This document shows, piece after piece, positions 24,503 to 32,864 of a stretch of DNA of 45,406 bases. Source of the stretch: an uncultured Anaerolineae bacterium (GTDB lineage Bacteria; Chloroflexota; Anaerolineae; Aggregatilineales; Phototrophicaceae); assembly GCA_937944445.1 (NCBI GenBank), contig CALDYP010000042.1, forward strand, positions 1 through 45,406. The letters run 5' to 3'. Position numbers and translations under genes: made by a program. Under the pieces are notes generated by a model. The model had not been told where the DNA came from. It made no database searches and saw only the letters and a program-made list of their open reading frames with translations. Within the stretch, counting starts at the first letter, position 1; the number at the start of each line of letters is the position of its first letter.

Positions 24503-26305
24503 ATGACGGAGCTGCTCAAAGAACGGGCGCAAATCCCCGTTGAAGAGACTTGGAACGCGGAGAGCGTCTTCCCGACTGTGGCAGATTGGCAGGCGGCGTT
24601 TGAGGCGCTGCAAGCCCTGCTGCCGCAGGTGAAGGACTACCCGGGCACGCTGACGCAGAGCGGCGCGCGCCTCGCGGATTACCTCGCGCTGGCGGAAGAC
24701 CTCAGCCGCCGCGCCGTCAAGCTCTACTTCTACGCGATGATGTCGTCCTCAGTCAACACCTACGACGCCAGCGCCCGCGCCCTGACTGGCCAAATCCTCG
24801 GCCTTTACGCCCAGATGCAGGCCATGATGGCCTTTGTCGAGCCGGAGCTGCTGGCTGCTGGCCGCGAGGCCGTCGCCGCGCTGCTGGCGCAGGACGAACG
24901 CCTTCAAGATCGCGCTCAGTGGCTGGATGACCTCTTCCGCCAGCAGGCGCACGTCCTCTCAAAAGAAGTGGAAGAGGTTATCGGGCTGTTTCAAGCGCCC
25001 TTCCGCATGGTAGAAGAGATCTTCAACGAGCTGGCCAACACTGACCTAACCTTCCCCGATGCCGTCGGCAGCCACGGCCAGACGTTCAAGGTCACACAGG
25101 CCACGATTGGGACTGCCCTCGAAAACCCCGACCGCGAACTCCGCCGCAGCGCGTGGGCCGGCTACGCTGACCGTTACCTTGAGTTTAAGAACACCTTCGC
25201 CCAAACCTATTTAACGCACGTGCGGCAGAAGGTGACAGAGGCGCGCCTGCGCAAGTACGACAGCGTGCTGCATATGGCGCTGGACGTCCACAACCTGCCG
25301 ACGAGCGTCTTTCACAACTTGATCGACACGTTCAAAGCAAACCTCGGCACATGGCAGCGCTTCTGGGATGTCAAGCGGCGTGTCCTCAAGCAAGACGACT
25401 TCCGCCCGTATGATATCTGGGCCCCGATGACGGCCAATGCCCCGGTCGTGCCGTTTGAACAAGCCGTGGATTACATCAGCGCGGGGATGCAGCCGCTGGG
25501 CGAGGACTACGTGCGCGTGCTGCGCGAGGGCTGCTTACAGCGGCGTTGGGTCGATCGCGCGGTCAACCTCGGCAAGCGGCAGGGGGCATTCAGCTATGGC
25601 ACGTATGACACGATGCCGTTCATCATGATGAGCTATGACAACAGCCTCGGCGCGATGAGCACCCTCGCGCACGAACTTGGCCACTCGCTGCACAGCTACC
25701 ACACCAACCACACCCAACCATATCACTACAGCGGCTACAGCATGTTCCTTGCCGAGGTCGCCAGCAACTTCAACCAAGCGATGACCCGCGCACACCTCTT
25801 CAACCAGCCGCTGGATCGGAGCTTCAAGCTGGCGTTGATCCAAGAAGCCATCGACAACTTCCACCGCTACTTCTTCATCATGCCGACGCTGGCGCGCTTC
25901 GAATACGAGGTCTACAGCCGCGCCGAGCGCGACGAGCCGCTGACGACTGACACGCTGCTAGAGATCATGCGCGGCCTTTACGCGGAGGGCTATGGCACGA
26001 CGATGACCGACGACCCCGACCGCACCGCCATCACGTGGGCGCAGTTCCAGCACCTCTACGAGCCGTACTACACCTTCCAGTATGCGACGGGTATCAGCGC
26101 GGCGCACGCCTTCAGCGCGGACATCCTCAACGGGGTGGCAGGCGCAGCCGAGCGCTACTTGGCCTTCCTGCGGGCGGGGCGCTCAGCCTATCCGCTGGAT
26201 GTGCTGCGGGCTGCTGGCGCGGACATGACTACGCCCGCCGTCGTCGAGAAGACCTACGGCGTGCTGGCGAGCATCGTTGACCAGCTTGAGAGCCTGATCG
26301 ACTAG
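24503..26305 (+). CDS. pepF: oligoendopeptidase F (M3 family, paralogue 3)
   Basis: 600-aa cytoplasmic zinc peptidase, the copy closest to classical PepF. The N terminus RAQIPVEETWNAESVFP is typical of that branch. The active site is HELGHS in STLAHELGHSLHSY, followed by FLAEVASNFNQAM with the third ligand Glu. GTYDTMPFIMMSY precedes it. The ATG at 24503 has AAAGG at 7 nt. A TTG 15 bp upstream is less likely. It has its own promoter after the ribosomal terminator. Six bp separate its stop from the next gene, which is probably co-transcribed. Confidence 0.93.
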   Translation: MTELLKERAQIPVEETWNAESVFPTVADWQAAFEALQALLPQVKDYPGTLTQSGARLADYLALAEDLSRRAVKLYFYAMMSSSVNTYDASARALTGQILGLYAQMQAMMAFVEPELLAAGREAVAALLAQDERLQDRAQWLDDLFRQQAHVLSKEVEEVIGLFQAPFRMVEEIFNELANTDLTFPDAVGSHGQTFKVTQATIGTALENPDRELRRSAWAGYADRYLEFKNTFAQTYLTHVRQKVTEARLRKYDSVLHMALDVHNLPTSVFHNLIDTFKANLGTWQRFWDVKRRVLKQDDFRPYDIWAPMTANAPVVPFEQAVDYISAGMQPLGEDYVRVLREGCLQRRWVDRAVNLGKRQGAFSYGTYDTMPFIMMSYDNSLGAMSTLAHELGHSLHSYHTNHTQPYHYSGYSMFLAEVASNFNQAMTRAHLFNQPLDRSFKLALIQEAIDNFHRYFFIMPTLARFEYEVYSRAERDEPLTTDTLLEIMRGLYAEGYGTTMTDDPDRTAITWAQFQHLYEPYYTFQYATGISAAHAFSADILNGVAGAAERYLAFLRAGRSAYPLDVLRAAGADMTTPAVVEKTYGVLASIVDQLESLID

Positions 26306-26311
26306 GCGATC

Positions 26312-27799
26312 ATGGCGCGCCCCCTGTCGATCCTCACGCTGATGCTCGGCAGCGGGCTGCTGCTGCTGATCGCGTTCAGCCGCTGGCACGGCCTCGGCGG
26401 GTTTCCCGTCTTCATCGACGAGGCTTACCTGCTGGAGCGGATGACCCCGTTCATCCAGCAGGGCAGCGTGTTCGTGGAGGGCGGGGGCAACCGCATGTTG
26501 ATCGCGTGGGGGTCGGCGCTCTTATTCGCGGGTGGGCCGCCTGATCTGACGCTGGCGCGGCTGAGCGTCACGCTCATCAACTTGGTGGGGGCAGCGGCGG
26601 CCATGAGCGCGGCGCGGCTCATCGCGGGGCGGGCGGCCATGCTCATCGTCGGGCTGCTGCTGCTGCTGCTGCCCTATGAGATGTTCTTCGGCCGGCTGCT
26701 GCTGCCAGATAGCACGGTCGCAAGCAGTGGGCTGTTGGCGGTGTGGTGTGCGGTCATGTACGCCCACAGCCCGCGCCGCCGCTGGGCGATCGGCTTGGGG
26801 GTGAGCCTCGCGCTGGCGCTCATTGCCAAGCAGACGGCGCTGCTGCTGCTGCCGCTGCTGTTCACGCCGTTGGTGCTGCTGCCGTTGGGGCGCTGGCAAA
26901 CGGGCGCGCGCGGCGTTGGGTGGGCGTTGAGCGCGCTGCTCGTGATTTGGCTGCCGCTGTATTTCGTCACGGTGTGGCGCGGCTATCCTTACTTCAGCGA
27001 TCTGACGATCTACAGTGCCCCGAGCGCTGCTTCTGGTCTGTCCCTCCAACAAAACCTGCAAGCTGTGGTGGACGTGTTCGTCGCATGGGTGGGGCTGCCT
27101 ATGCTGGCGCTGAGCTTGCTGCTGATGGCGGCGGGCTTGATCGTCAAGCCGCGCCCAACGATCGCGTTCGGCGGGGCGCTGCTGGCCGCGCTAGGCGGGG
27201 TGATCGTCACGGTGACGGCGTTTCGCTCGCGTTACATTGCGTTCGCCTTCCCGTTGTGGGCGCTGCTGGTGAGCGTGGCGCTGGGCGGCTTGCTTGCGTC
27301 GTCTCAGCGAGCCGCGCGCGCGCTGGGCGTCGCTGGGGTGGGACTGCTGGCGCTGTGGGCCGTGGCGTTCGCGCTGCCCTTCCACACTCAATATGCTGCC
27401 GACAGCGGCCAACTTGCGCTGTGGCGCGGCGATTCAATGGAATACCTCAGCAGCGATGCGTCCGGCTTTGGGCTTGACCGCGCGCTGCGGCTGATTGAGG
27501 GCCGATGGCAGCCCTATGAGCGCATCCTCGGCGTCGTCAGCAACTGTATGGGTCTGCGCGTGGTGGCCGCTGAGCCGGCCCGCGTGGACTGTGTGGCGTT
27601 CAGCTACGACGCCGGGGCGGAGGCAGTCGTTGGGCAGCAGGTGAACGCAGCCGTGGCGCAGAGCGGCGCGGCGCTGTGGCTGATCTACGAGGAAACGTTC
27701 TTGACTGCGCGCGATGGGTGGGCGTTCGAGTACGACGTGGTTGCGCAGTTCTCGCGCCCGGCTGACGGCTTGCCCGTGTGGGTGATCCGCCCGCGCTAG
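26312..27799 (+). CDS. GT-C-type membrane glycosyltransferase
   Basis: 495-aa integral membrane protein with about ten hydrophobic segments between residues 8 and 350, then a soluble extracytoplasmic part (about 350-495). The first extracellular loop holds FPVFIDEAYLLERM, the Asp-Glu motif of GT-C enzymes of the GT39/PMT type, which take sugar from a lipid-phosphate donor. Donor and acceptor are unknown. It begins 6 bp after the pepF gene and no good ribosome site is seen, so translation may depend on upstream ribosomes. It ends in a 4-bp convergent overlap with the next gene. Confidence 0.8.
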   Translation: MARPLSILTLMLGSGLLLLIAFSRWHGLGGFPVFIDEAYLLERMTPFIQQGSVFVEGGGNRMLIAWGSALLFAGGPPDLTLARLSVTLINLVGAAAAMSAARLIAGRAAMLIVGLLLLLLPYEMFFGRLLLPDSTVASSGLLAVWCAVMYAHSPRRRWAIGLGVSLALALIAKQTALLLLPLLFTPLVLLPLGRWQTGARGVGWALSALLVIWLPLYFVTVWRGYPYFSDLTIYSAPSAASGLSLQQNLQAVVDVFVAWVGLPMLALSLLLMAAGLIVKPRPTIAFGGALLAALGGVIVTVTAFRSRYIAFAFPLWALLVSVALGGLLASSQRAARALGVAGVGLLALWAVAFALPFHTQYAADSGQLALWRGDSMEYLSSDASGFGLDRALRLIEGRWQPYERILGVVSNCMGLRVVAAEPARVDCVAFSYDAGAEAVVGQQVNAAVAQSGAALWLIYEETFLTARDGWAFEYDVVAQFSRPADGLPVWVIRPR

Positions 27800-28422
27800 C
27801 CCCCGCGCTGGCGCAGCCAATCCGCCTCTTCTAGCACCAGCTCCACAACGGCGGCAATCGTCGGGTGTGGTTCGTGGGCGTCTGTGAGGGGGTGCTCTGC
27901 GGTGTGGACGAGCGTGGGCAGGTCGCGCAGGTCAAGCTGTGCCACGCCCACCGTCCACGCTGGCACGCGCTGCACGTGCAGCGTGTTGTGCTCTAGGCGC
28001 GTGGCGTCAGCAGGGGTGAGGACGACGTTCAAGCGCAGGGCAGGGACGGGGTCAAGGCTGATGACGATCCCCTCGTCCATGACCGGCGGCACGTGATAGC
28101 GCCACGCGCGCCGCTCGTCCACCAGCCCCATCGTCACGCTGCCGAGCAGCTTCTGACGGCTGGCCTCGCTCAGCGTGTGGGCGACGTTGGCCGCGTGGTA
28201 GCCCATGCCGTCCAACGCGACGATCGCGCTGCGCCCCTCGGTAACGGCGCAGTGCCACACGTCAGGGGCGCACTGGCCGCCCAAGTCTAGCAGCAGCGCC
28301 GCGCCGTAGCGCAGCCGCAGCGTCTCGATCAAGCTGTAGAGGCGCGGCAGGCGGCTCAGATCGCCCGCGAGATCCTGCGTGTAGAACACAGTCAGCCGTG
28401 TGAGGTCAGATGTTTCAAGCAT
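27796..28422 (-). CDS. protein resembling a degenerate metallophosphatase/5'-nucleotidase domain
   Basis: 208-aa soluble protein. Residues 9-35 (LTVFYTQDLAGDLSRLPRLY, then an ETLR segment) have the pattern of the first strand and helix of UshA-like 5'-nucleotidases. In the active family this reads HTNDxHG with Asp and His ligands. Here the pattern is YTQDLAG, so at least one ligand is missing. Later segments AVTEGRSAIVALDGMGYHAAN and LLLDLGG fit the same fold only loosely. No signal peptide. Its start overlaps the stop of the upstream glycosidase fusion by 8 bp (ATGCTTGA), so the two are translationally coupled. The family call is tentative. Confidence 0.6.
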   Translation of the reverse strand: MLETSDLTRLTVFYTQDLAGDLSRLPRLYSLIETLRLRYGAALLLDLGGQCAPDVWHCAVTEGRSAIVALDGMGYHAANVAHTLSEASRQKLLGSVTMGLVDERRAWRYHVPPVMDEGIVISLDPVPALRLNVVLTPADATRLEHNTLHVQRVPAWTVGVAQLDLRDLPTLVHTAEHPLTDAHEPHPTIAAVVELVLEEADWLRQRGG

Positions 28423-30334
28423 TCAGGAAGCGCTCCGTGAGTCCAACGCGGGGGGACTGCCGCTCATCCACGAGGCCATAGCCGTTGTGCATCCCCTGCG
28501 CCCAAGCATACCACACCAGCGACACGACTTGATCGCGGTAGTTTTTCTTGACGTGGTCGATGAAGGCCAGCGCGTAATCGCCGATCTCGCGCGGGTCTTC
28601 GTTGGGTGCGTTCAGCACGCCCCACTCGGTGATCCAGATCGGGCGGCCCGGCAGCACGTTCAAGTAGCTTTGCAGCCACGAGTCAAGGCTGCCGAAGTGG
28701 CCGTATTTGTCGTTGCGGCGCGGGCTGCGCCCGTAGGGGTGGATGGCGATGCCGTCGGGGATGGCGTCTGGTGGCAGCCCCTTGAGGGCCTGCCGTGCGT
28801 AGGCGTCGCCGCCCTGCGTGCCGGTCAGCCCGCCGGTGAGGAGGATCGCCTCCGCGTCGCCTGCGCGCATCGCTGGGACAGCCTGCCGCAGCATCTGATG
28901 ATACACGCTGGCGCTCATCGGGACGCTGGCGGGGGTAGTGGCGTGGGCATCTGGCTCGTTCCACACCTGCCACACGTCCACCAGCCCGCGGTTGTTGTAC
29001 TGGCGCGTGAGGCGGTAGCACATCTCGCTGAAGGTGTCGATGAGGCGCTTCCACTGTTCGGCGTTCATGTTCGGCCAGACGAAGCCCGCCCCCTCGCCAT
29101 AGGTTTGATGGCTGGTGGTGAGGATGACGCGATAGCCCGCGCGGCGGTAGCGCTCTAGCAGGGGGGCGTAGCGGTTGAAGGCGGCGTTGAGGTCGGTGCT
29201 GCCGCGCCCGGCAGAGACGTTGTAGCCCATGCGCACCCACCCGATCTTGCCGAGCCGATCCGCGGGGGGCGTGCCCGCGCTGTGGTAGGCGTCGAGGTTG
29301 ACGCCGGTCGGGTTGACGCCGGTGATGCGCGCAGGCAGGCGCACCGTGGCATCGAGGAACCACGCCGCCGCAAAGCCGATTGTGCCGTCAGCCGTCTTGA
29401 GGCGTATCCATTGGTTTTGCTGGCCGACCTTTGCCAACGTGCGACCGTGCATCTCCATCGTCTCCACCAAGTCCCACGGGTTGATCTGCGTGAGGACTGT
29501 GCCGACGGCGTCGCCGCTGGCTGAGGGCAGCGTCCGCACGCGCACGCCCGTGTCGCGCGGGCGCAGGCGCAGGTTCGTCACGTAGACCGCTCGCATCGGG
29601 TCGACGATCTCTGGCAGGGCGTAGCCGCGCAGCCCTGTCGTGCGCTCTTGGATGACCACCTTCAACGCAGATCCCGCGCACGTCCCCAACCCGCCGCCGA
29701 GCGCCACGCGCTGGTTGACGTTGACGCTGATCGTGTCTAGGCCGATGTAGCTCACGCGGTAAATGAGGCCATTGAGGGGGGTGCTGACGGTGACGAAGCG
29801 CCCTGCTGTCACGTCGTTGAGCGCCTCGCCGATCTGTGTGATCGTGCCCGCCGCGCCGGCCACGACGCGCGCCCCACGGCTGGCCGCGAAGTCTACGCCG
29901 TAGTGGGCGTTGGGCACGCTCACATCGTCGAACGGGTTGGTGATGGCCATCGGGCTGTACTCGACGGGGTACTCAATCACGAAGCGGTCGAAGATGTGCG
30001 GCGGGTTGTTGTCTTGCTCACCGTAGCGATCTTTTAGAGCGATGCGGCGCTGCACGATTGCGCTCAGCTCGGATGGGGTGCGCGCCGCCACCACGTCCAC
30101 GCGCACGACCATCGGGTAGATGCGGCGGATGTGCTCCAGTGGGCTGTCGTTGAGCCACGTGCGCGGGGCGGCCACCGCGCTCACGTGGCGGTAGCGGTTG
30201 AGGTCGTTGCCCGCGGGGGAACGAATCACCGCGACGCGCTCAAAGGCCTGCGTGTAGGGGCGCAGCGCCGCCAGCCACGCGGCGAAGTCGTCATCGGGCA
30301 GCACAAACGCATGAGAGATGGGCGCTGCGCTCAT
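28415..30334 (-). CDS. fusion: N-terminal domain, dead M23-like, SH3 and clan-A glycosidase
   Basis: 639-aa multidomain protein. Residues 1-120 are an unrecognised domain. About 130-230 is an M23 (LytM) fold: HYGVDFA keeps the first zinc ligands (H144, D148), but the downstream YxHL is YIGL and the HLH pair is ALK, so it should not bind zinc. About 250-330 looks like a bacterial SH3. About 335-639 is a (beta/alpha)8 glycosidase of clan A with acid/base Glu in VWQVWNEPD (E460) and nucleophile Glu in PIWITEWG (E570). No signal peptide or lipobox is visible, which is odd for wall-type domains. The ATG at 30334 has GAGGAG at 6 nt, better than the ATG at 30340. It is coupled to the next gene. Confidence 0.8.
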   Translation of the reverse strand: MSAAPISHAFVLPDDDFAAWLAALRPYTQAFERVAVIRSPAGNDLNRYRHVSAVAAPRTWLNDSPLEHIRRIYPMVVRVDVVAARTPSELSAIVQRRIALKDRYGEQDNNPPHIFDRFVIEYPVEYSPMAITNPFDDVSVPNAHYGVDFAASRGARVVAGAAGTITQIGEALNDVTAGRFVTVSTPLNGLIYRVSYIGLDTISVNVNQRVALGGGLGTCAGSALKVVIQERTTGLRGYALPEIVDPMRAVYVTNLRLRPRDTGVRVRTLPSASGDAVGTVLTQINPWDLVETMEMHGRTLAKVGQQNQWIRLKTADGTIGFAAAWFLDATVRLPARITGVNPTGVNLDAYHSAGTPPADRLGKIGWVRMGYNVSAGRGSTDLNAAFNRYAPLLERYRRAGYRVILTTSHQTYGEGAGFVWPNMNAEQWKRLIDTFSEMCYRLTRQYNNRGLVDVWQVWNEPDAHATTPASVPMSASVYHQMLRQAVPAMRAGDAEAILLTGGLTGTQGGDAYARQALKGLPPDAIPDGIAIHPYGRSPRRNDKYGHFGSLDSWLQSYLNVLPGRPIWITEWGVLNAPNEDPREIGDYALAFIDHVKKNYRDQVVSLVWYAWAQGMHNGYGLVDERQSPRVGLTERFLNA

Positions 30335-30497
30335 CGGCATCTCCTCAGGTCACTGAAATCTAACCTTGAGTGTAGCGCAAACTGACCAATCGGCTACCTG
30401 TGGGCTAACATGGATGTGCCACGCCCGTGAAAGGCCGCATCCCCTAGCATCGTAGACGCGACAGGTTGCCCCCCTGTGTGCTGAACGTGGCGCGGTT

Positions 30498-30506
30498 TGT
30501 TACAAT
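30498..30506 (+). promoter_or_regulatory. extended -10 promoter of the biotin carboxylase gene
   Basis: TGT followed by TACAAT (30501-30506). An ATG lies exactly 7 nt on at 30514, in frame with the SD-preceded ATG at 30532. Confidence 0.65.
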
Positions 30507-30531
30507 CTGCGCCATGAGAAAGGGGGTCGTC

Positions 30532-32013
30532 ATGGTCTCATCCGTGTTGATTGCCAACCGCGGCGAGATTGCCTGCCGTGTGATTCACGCCTGCCATGAG
30601 TTGGGGCTGCGCGCGGTAGCGGTCTACAGCGCCGCCGACCGCACGGCCAAGCACGTGCAGCTCGCTGATGCCGCGGTCTACATCGGCGATGCGCCGCCGA
30701 GCGCGAGCTATTTGAACATCGCGGCGCTGCTGGACGCCGCGCGGCAAACGGGCTGCGACGCCGTGCACCCCGGCTACGGCTTCTTGAGCGAGCGCGAGGC
30801 GTTCGCGCAGGCGGTGCTCGACGCTGGCCTAGTGTGGGTGGGGCCGCCGCCGCAGGCTATCGCGCAGATGGGCGTCAAGACGACCGCGCGCGCCTTGATG
30901 CAGGCCGCGGGCGTGCCTGTCGTGCCCGGCTATCAGAGCGACGAGGACGACCTGCCCGCGCTGATCGACGCGGCGCAGAGCGTCGGCTTCCCGTTGATGG
31001 TCAAGGCAGCAGGCGGCGGCGGCGGCAAAGGGATCCGCATCGTGCGCGCCCCGCACGACCTGACAGAGGCGCTTACTGCTGCCCGCAGCGAGGCGCTCAA
31101 GGCTTTCAACGACCCGCGCTTGTTCTTGGAGCGTTACATCGAGCATGGCCGCCACATCGAAGTGCAGCTCCTCGGCGACCAGCACGGCACGCTGCTGCAC
31201 CTCTACGAGCGCGATTGCAGCACCCAGCGCCGCCACCAGAAGATCATCGAGGAATCCCCCTCGCCCTTCTTGAGCGTCGAGCAGCGCGCCGCCATCGGCG
31301 AGGTGGCCGTGCGGGCTGGCCGCGCGGTGAACTACGTCAACGCGGGCACAGTTGAGATGATCGCCACGCCGCAGGGAGAGCTGTTCTTCTTGGAGATGAA
31401 CACCCGCCTGCAAGTCGAACACCCTGTGACCGAATTCGTCACTGGGCTGGACTTGGTCAAGTGGCAGCTGCGGATCGCAGCGGGGGAGCGGCTGCCCTTC
31501 ACCCAAGCGCAGATCAGCCAGCGCGGCCACGCCATCGAGTGCCGCCTGTACGCGGAAGATCCGCAGAACGGCTTTCTGCCGGCAGTGGGGCGCGTGGAAC
31601 AGTTCATCCCGCCGCAGATGCCCGGCGTGCGCGTCGACAGCGGCGTGCAGTCCGGCGACGAGATCACCATCCACTATGACCCGATGATCGCCAAGATCAT
31701 CGCCCACGACGAGACGCGCGCAGCAGCCATCGCCCGCATGATCGCGGCGCTGCGGCAGACGGTCGTGCTCGGGACGGTGACCAACCGTGAATTTCTGCTC
31801 CAGTTGTTGGAACATCCTGACTTCCGCGCGGCGCAGATCGACACAACGACGCTTGACGAGCGCCTCGCGGAGTTTCTGCCCCCGGAGCCGCAGCCGTCCC
31901 CGCTGGCGTTCATCGCGGCGGCGCTGGCCATGCAGTCCCCCGCACAGGCCGCCCCTGCGCCAGAAGCCGCCCCTGACCCGTGGGCGCGGCGCGACGGCTG
32001 GCGGCTGGCCTAA
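30532..32013 (+). CDS. accC: biotin carboxylase subunit (carrier domain absent)
   Basis: 493-aa ATP-dependent biotin carboxylase of acyl-CoA carboxylases. The N-terminal domain starts SVLIANRGEIACRV, the ATP-grasp loop is KAAGGGGGKGIRI (about 158-170), and catalytic segments ERDCSTQRRHQKIIEE and EMNTRLQVEHPVTEF are intact. The last 40 residues, ending DPWARRDGWRLA, are the linker found in alpha subunits of methylcrotonyl/propionyl-CoA carboxylases just before the biotin-carrier part. The protein stops there, so the carrier must come from another gene or is lost. The ATG at 30532 has AAAGGGGG upstream. A leaderless start at 30514 would add six residues. A palindrome follows the stop. Confidence 0.9.
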   Translation: MVSSVLIANRGEIACRVIHACHELGLRAVAVYSAADRTAKHVQLADAAVYIGDAPPSASYLNIAALLDAARQTGCDAVHPGYGFLSEREAFAQAVLDAGLVWVGPPPQAIAQMGVKTTARALMQAAGVPVVPGYQSDEDDLPALIDAAQSVGFPLMVKAAGGGGGKGIRIVRAPHDLTEALTAARSEALKAFNDPRLFLERYIEHGRHIEVQLLGDQHGTLLHLYERDCSTQRRHQKIIEESPSPFLSVEQRAAIGEVAVRAGRAVNYVNAGTVEMIATPQGELFFLEMNTRLQVEHPVTEFVTGLDLVKWQLRIAAGERLPFTQAQISQRGHAIECRLYAEDPQNGFLPAVGRVEQFIPPQMPGVRVDSGVQSGDEITIHYDPMIAKIIAHDETRAAAIARMIAALRQTVVLGTVTNREFLLQLLEHPDFRAAQIDTTTLDERLAEFLPPEPQPSPLAFIAAALAMQSPAQAAPAPEAAPDPWARRDGWRLA

Positions 32014-32045
32014 ACGCAATCGGGGCGACCGTGTGGCCGCCCCGA
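31988..32045. repeat. 58-bp perfect direct repeat, copy 1 (3' end of biotin carboxylase gene)
   Basis: Identical to 32865-32922, 877 bp downstream. This copy contains the last eight codons, the stop codon and most of the hairpin after the gene. It is the parental copy because it is in frame with the gene. Confidence 0.95.
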
Positions 32046-32047
32046 TT
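32018..32047. terminator. bidirectional hairpin after the biotin carboxylase gene
   Basis: AATCGGGGCG (32018-32027) pairs perfectly with CGCCCCGATT (32038-32047), and two further pairs extend inward past one A-C mismatch. It lies 4 bp after the stop and 27 bp beyond the convergent small gene. There is no long T run. It is also a member of the palindrome family seen elsewhere in the window. Confidence 0.55.
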
Positions 32048-32073
32048 GGATTTGTAAGTGCGAGACGCGTTGA

Positions 32074-32583
32074 CTAGTTAGACCGGAACTGCACGAAGAT
32101 GCAACCCGTCTTGTCCCTGAAATCCTCTGTAAAGGTGAATTCTCCACTCGTGTTGAAATCAAACGTGTAGTCACGAGTGAAGAACGTAGCAAGGTTGTTC
32201 TCTGAGACATTACCAAGCACCCAGAAGTACGTATCCACAAATTCTGCAGTGAGGGGGAACAAGAAGGGATACTTCACAATTCTGTAGCCCGGGCAGACCT
32301 TGGGGCAGTCAGAGGGAACGCTCGAGATGAGACCGCGTTCAGCGCGGATTTGATACCAGCCGCAGCGATACATGTAGTTGCGGTCGTTCTGATCGATCGT
32401 GCCGTTGCGATCGGCGTCGTAGTTGTCGCAGCGGCCCGCCCAAGAGCCACCCGGCAGACAGGCGTTGGCGTTGGGGTTGGTGGCGGGGTTATTAGGCAGG
32501 CTGGCCTCCTGCGCAGACGCAGCTGCCACCGACATGAGGAAGACGATACAGATGAGTGAACAGACGGACAGTAGACGGTTCAT
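32074..32583 (-). CDS. small secreted EF-hand/dockerin-like protein (islet gene)
   Basis: 169-aa exported protein. The signal peptide (about residues 1-24) ends at VAAASAQ. The mature part has YDADRNGTIDQND (about 54-66), a canonical calcium-binding loop with ligands at positions 1, 3, 5 and 12, as in dockerin-type EF-hands. Five Cys surround it (two pairs are likely disulfides). The rest is strand-rich. The whole gene is AT-richer than its neighbours and lies inside a segment bounded by a 58-bp direct repeat. AAGGAG lies 9 nt before the ATG at 32583. Function unknown; it could bind a surface partner through calcium. Confidence 0.75.
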   Translation of the reverse strand: MNRLLSVCSLICIVFLMSVAAASAQEASLPNNPATNPNANACLPGGSWAGRCDNYDADRNGTIDQNDRNYMYRCGWYQIRAERGLISSVPSDCPKVCPGYRIVKYPFLFPLTAEFVDTYFWVLGNVSENNLATFFTRDYTFDFNTSGEFTFTEDFRDKTGCIFVQFRSN

Positions 32584-32864
32584 GCTACAAATCTCCTTGT
32601 TTGGAAAATGATCTGCAAGCTCACCCTTGCTAACATATATAGTGATTGACTTCAGCGGCTTTGTAAACTAAATTTCGGAAAGAAATCCGAAAGAAATCCG
32701 AAATTTTTGTTTTTTTAAATAAATTATGTAATTTTATTCCATTCAAATCGCCTGAAAAAATGAAAGTATTTGAGCTAGAAAGATTCGCTCTACGATGCAA
32801 ACATCTCATCTTCAAAACTTCCTTTTGTTTAAGTGAGTTGTCCGTGGCTGAAGCCCCATCTTGG
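32584..32864. other. AT-rich non-coding part of the islet
   Basis: With the following repeat copy this makes a 367-bp stretch without a gene (32584-32950). It holds the upstream region of the small secreted gene. It also holds two tandem GAAATCCGAAA units, a hairpin with a T-rich tail at 32670-32716, and a short palindrome GCCCC-ATCTT-GGGGC at 32853-32867 that abuts the second repeat copy. No protein or RNA gene is evident. The base composition is much more AT-rich than the surrounding genes. Confidence 0.7.
32670..32716 (+). terminator. AT-rich hairpin with T run inside the islet
   Basis: AAATTTCGGA (32670-32679) pairs with TCCGAAATTT (32697-32706), followed by a T-rich tail (TTTTTGTTTTTTT). 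The loop contains two tandem GAAATCCGAAA units. On the plus strand it has the form of an intrinsic terminator although no plus-strand gene lies just before it. Confidence 0.5.

Noticed and set aside
30453..30466. partial GACGCGACAGG sequence resembling one palindrome arm
   Set aside because: Only one arm is present, too short to call a repeat copy.
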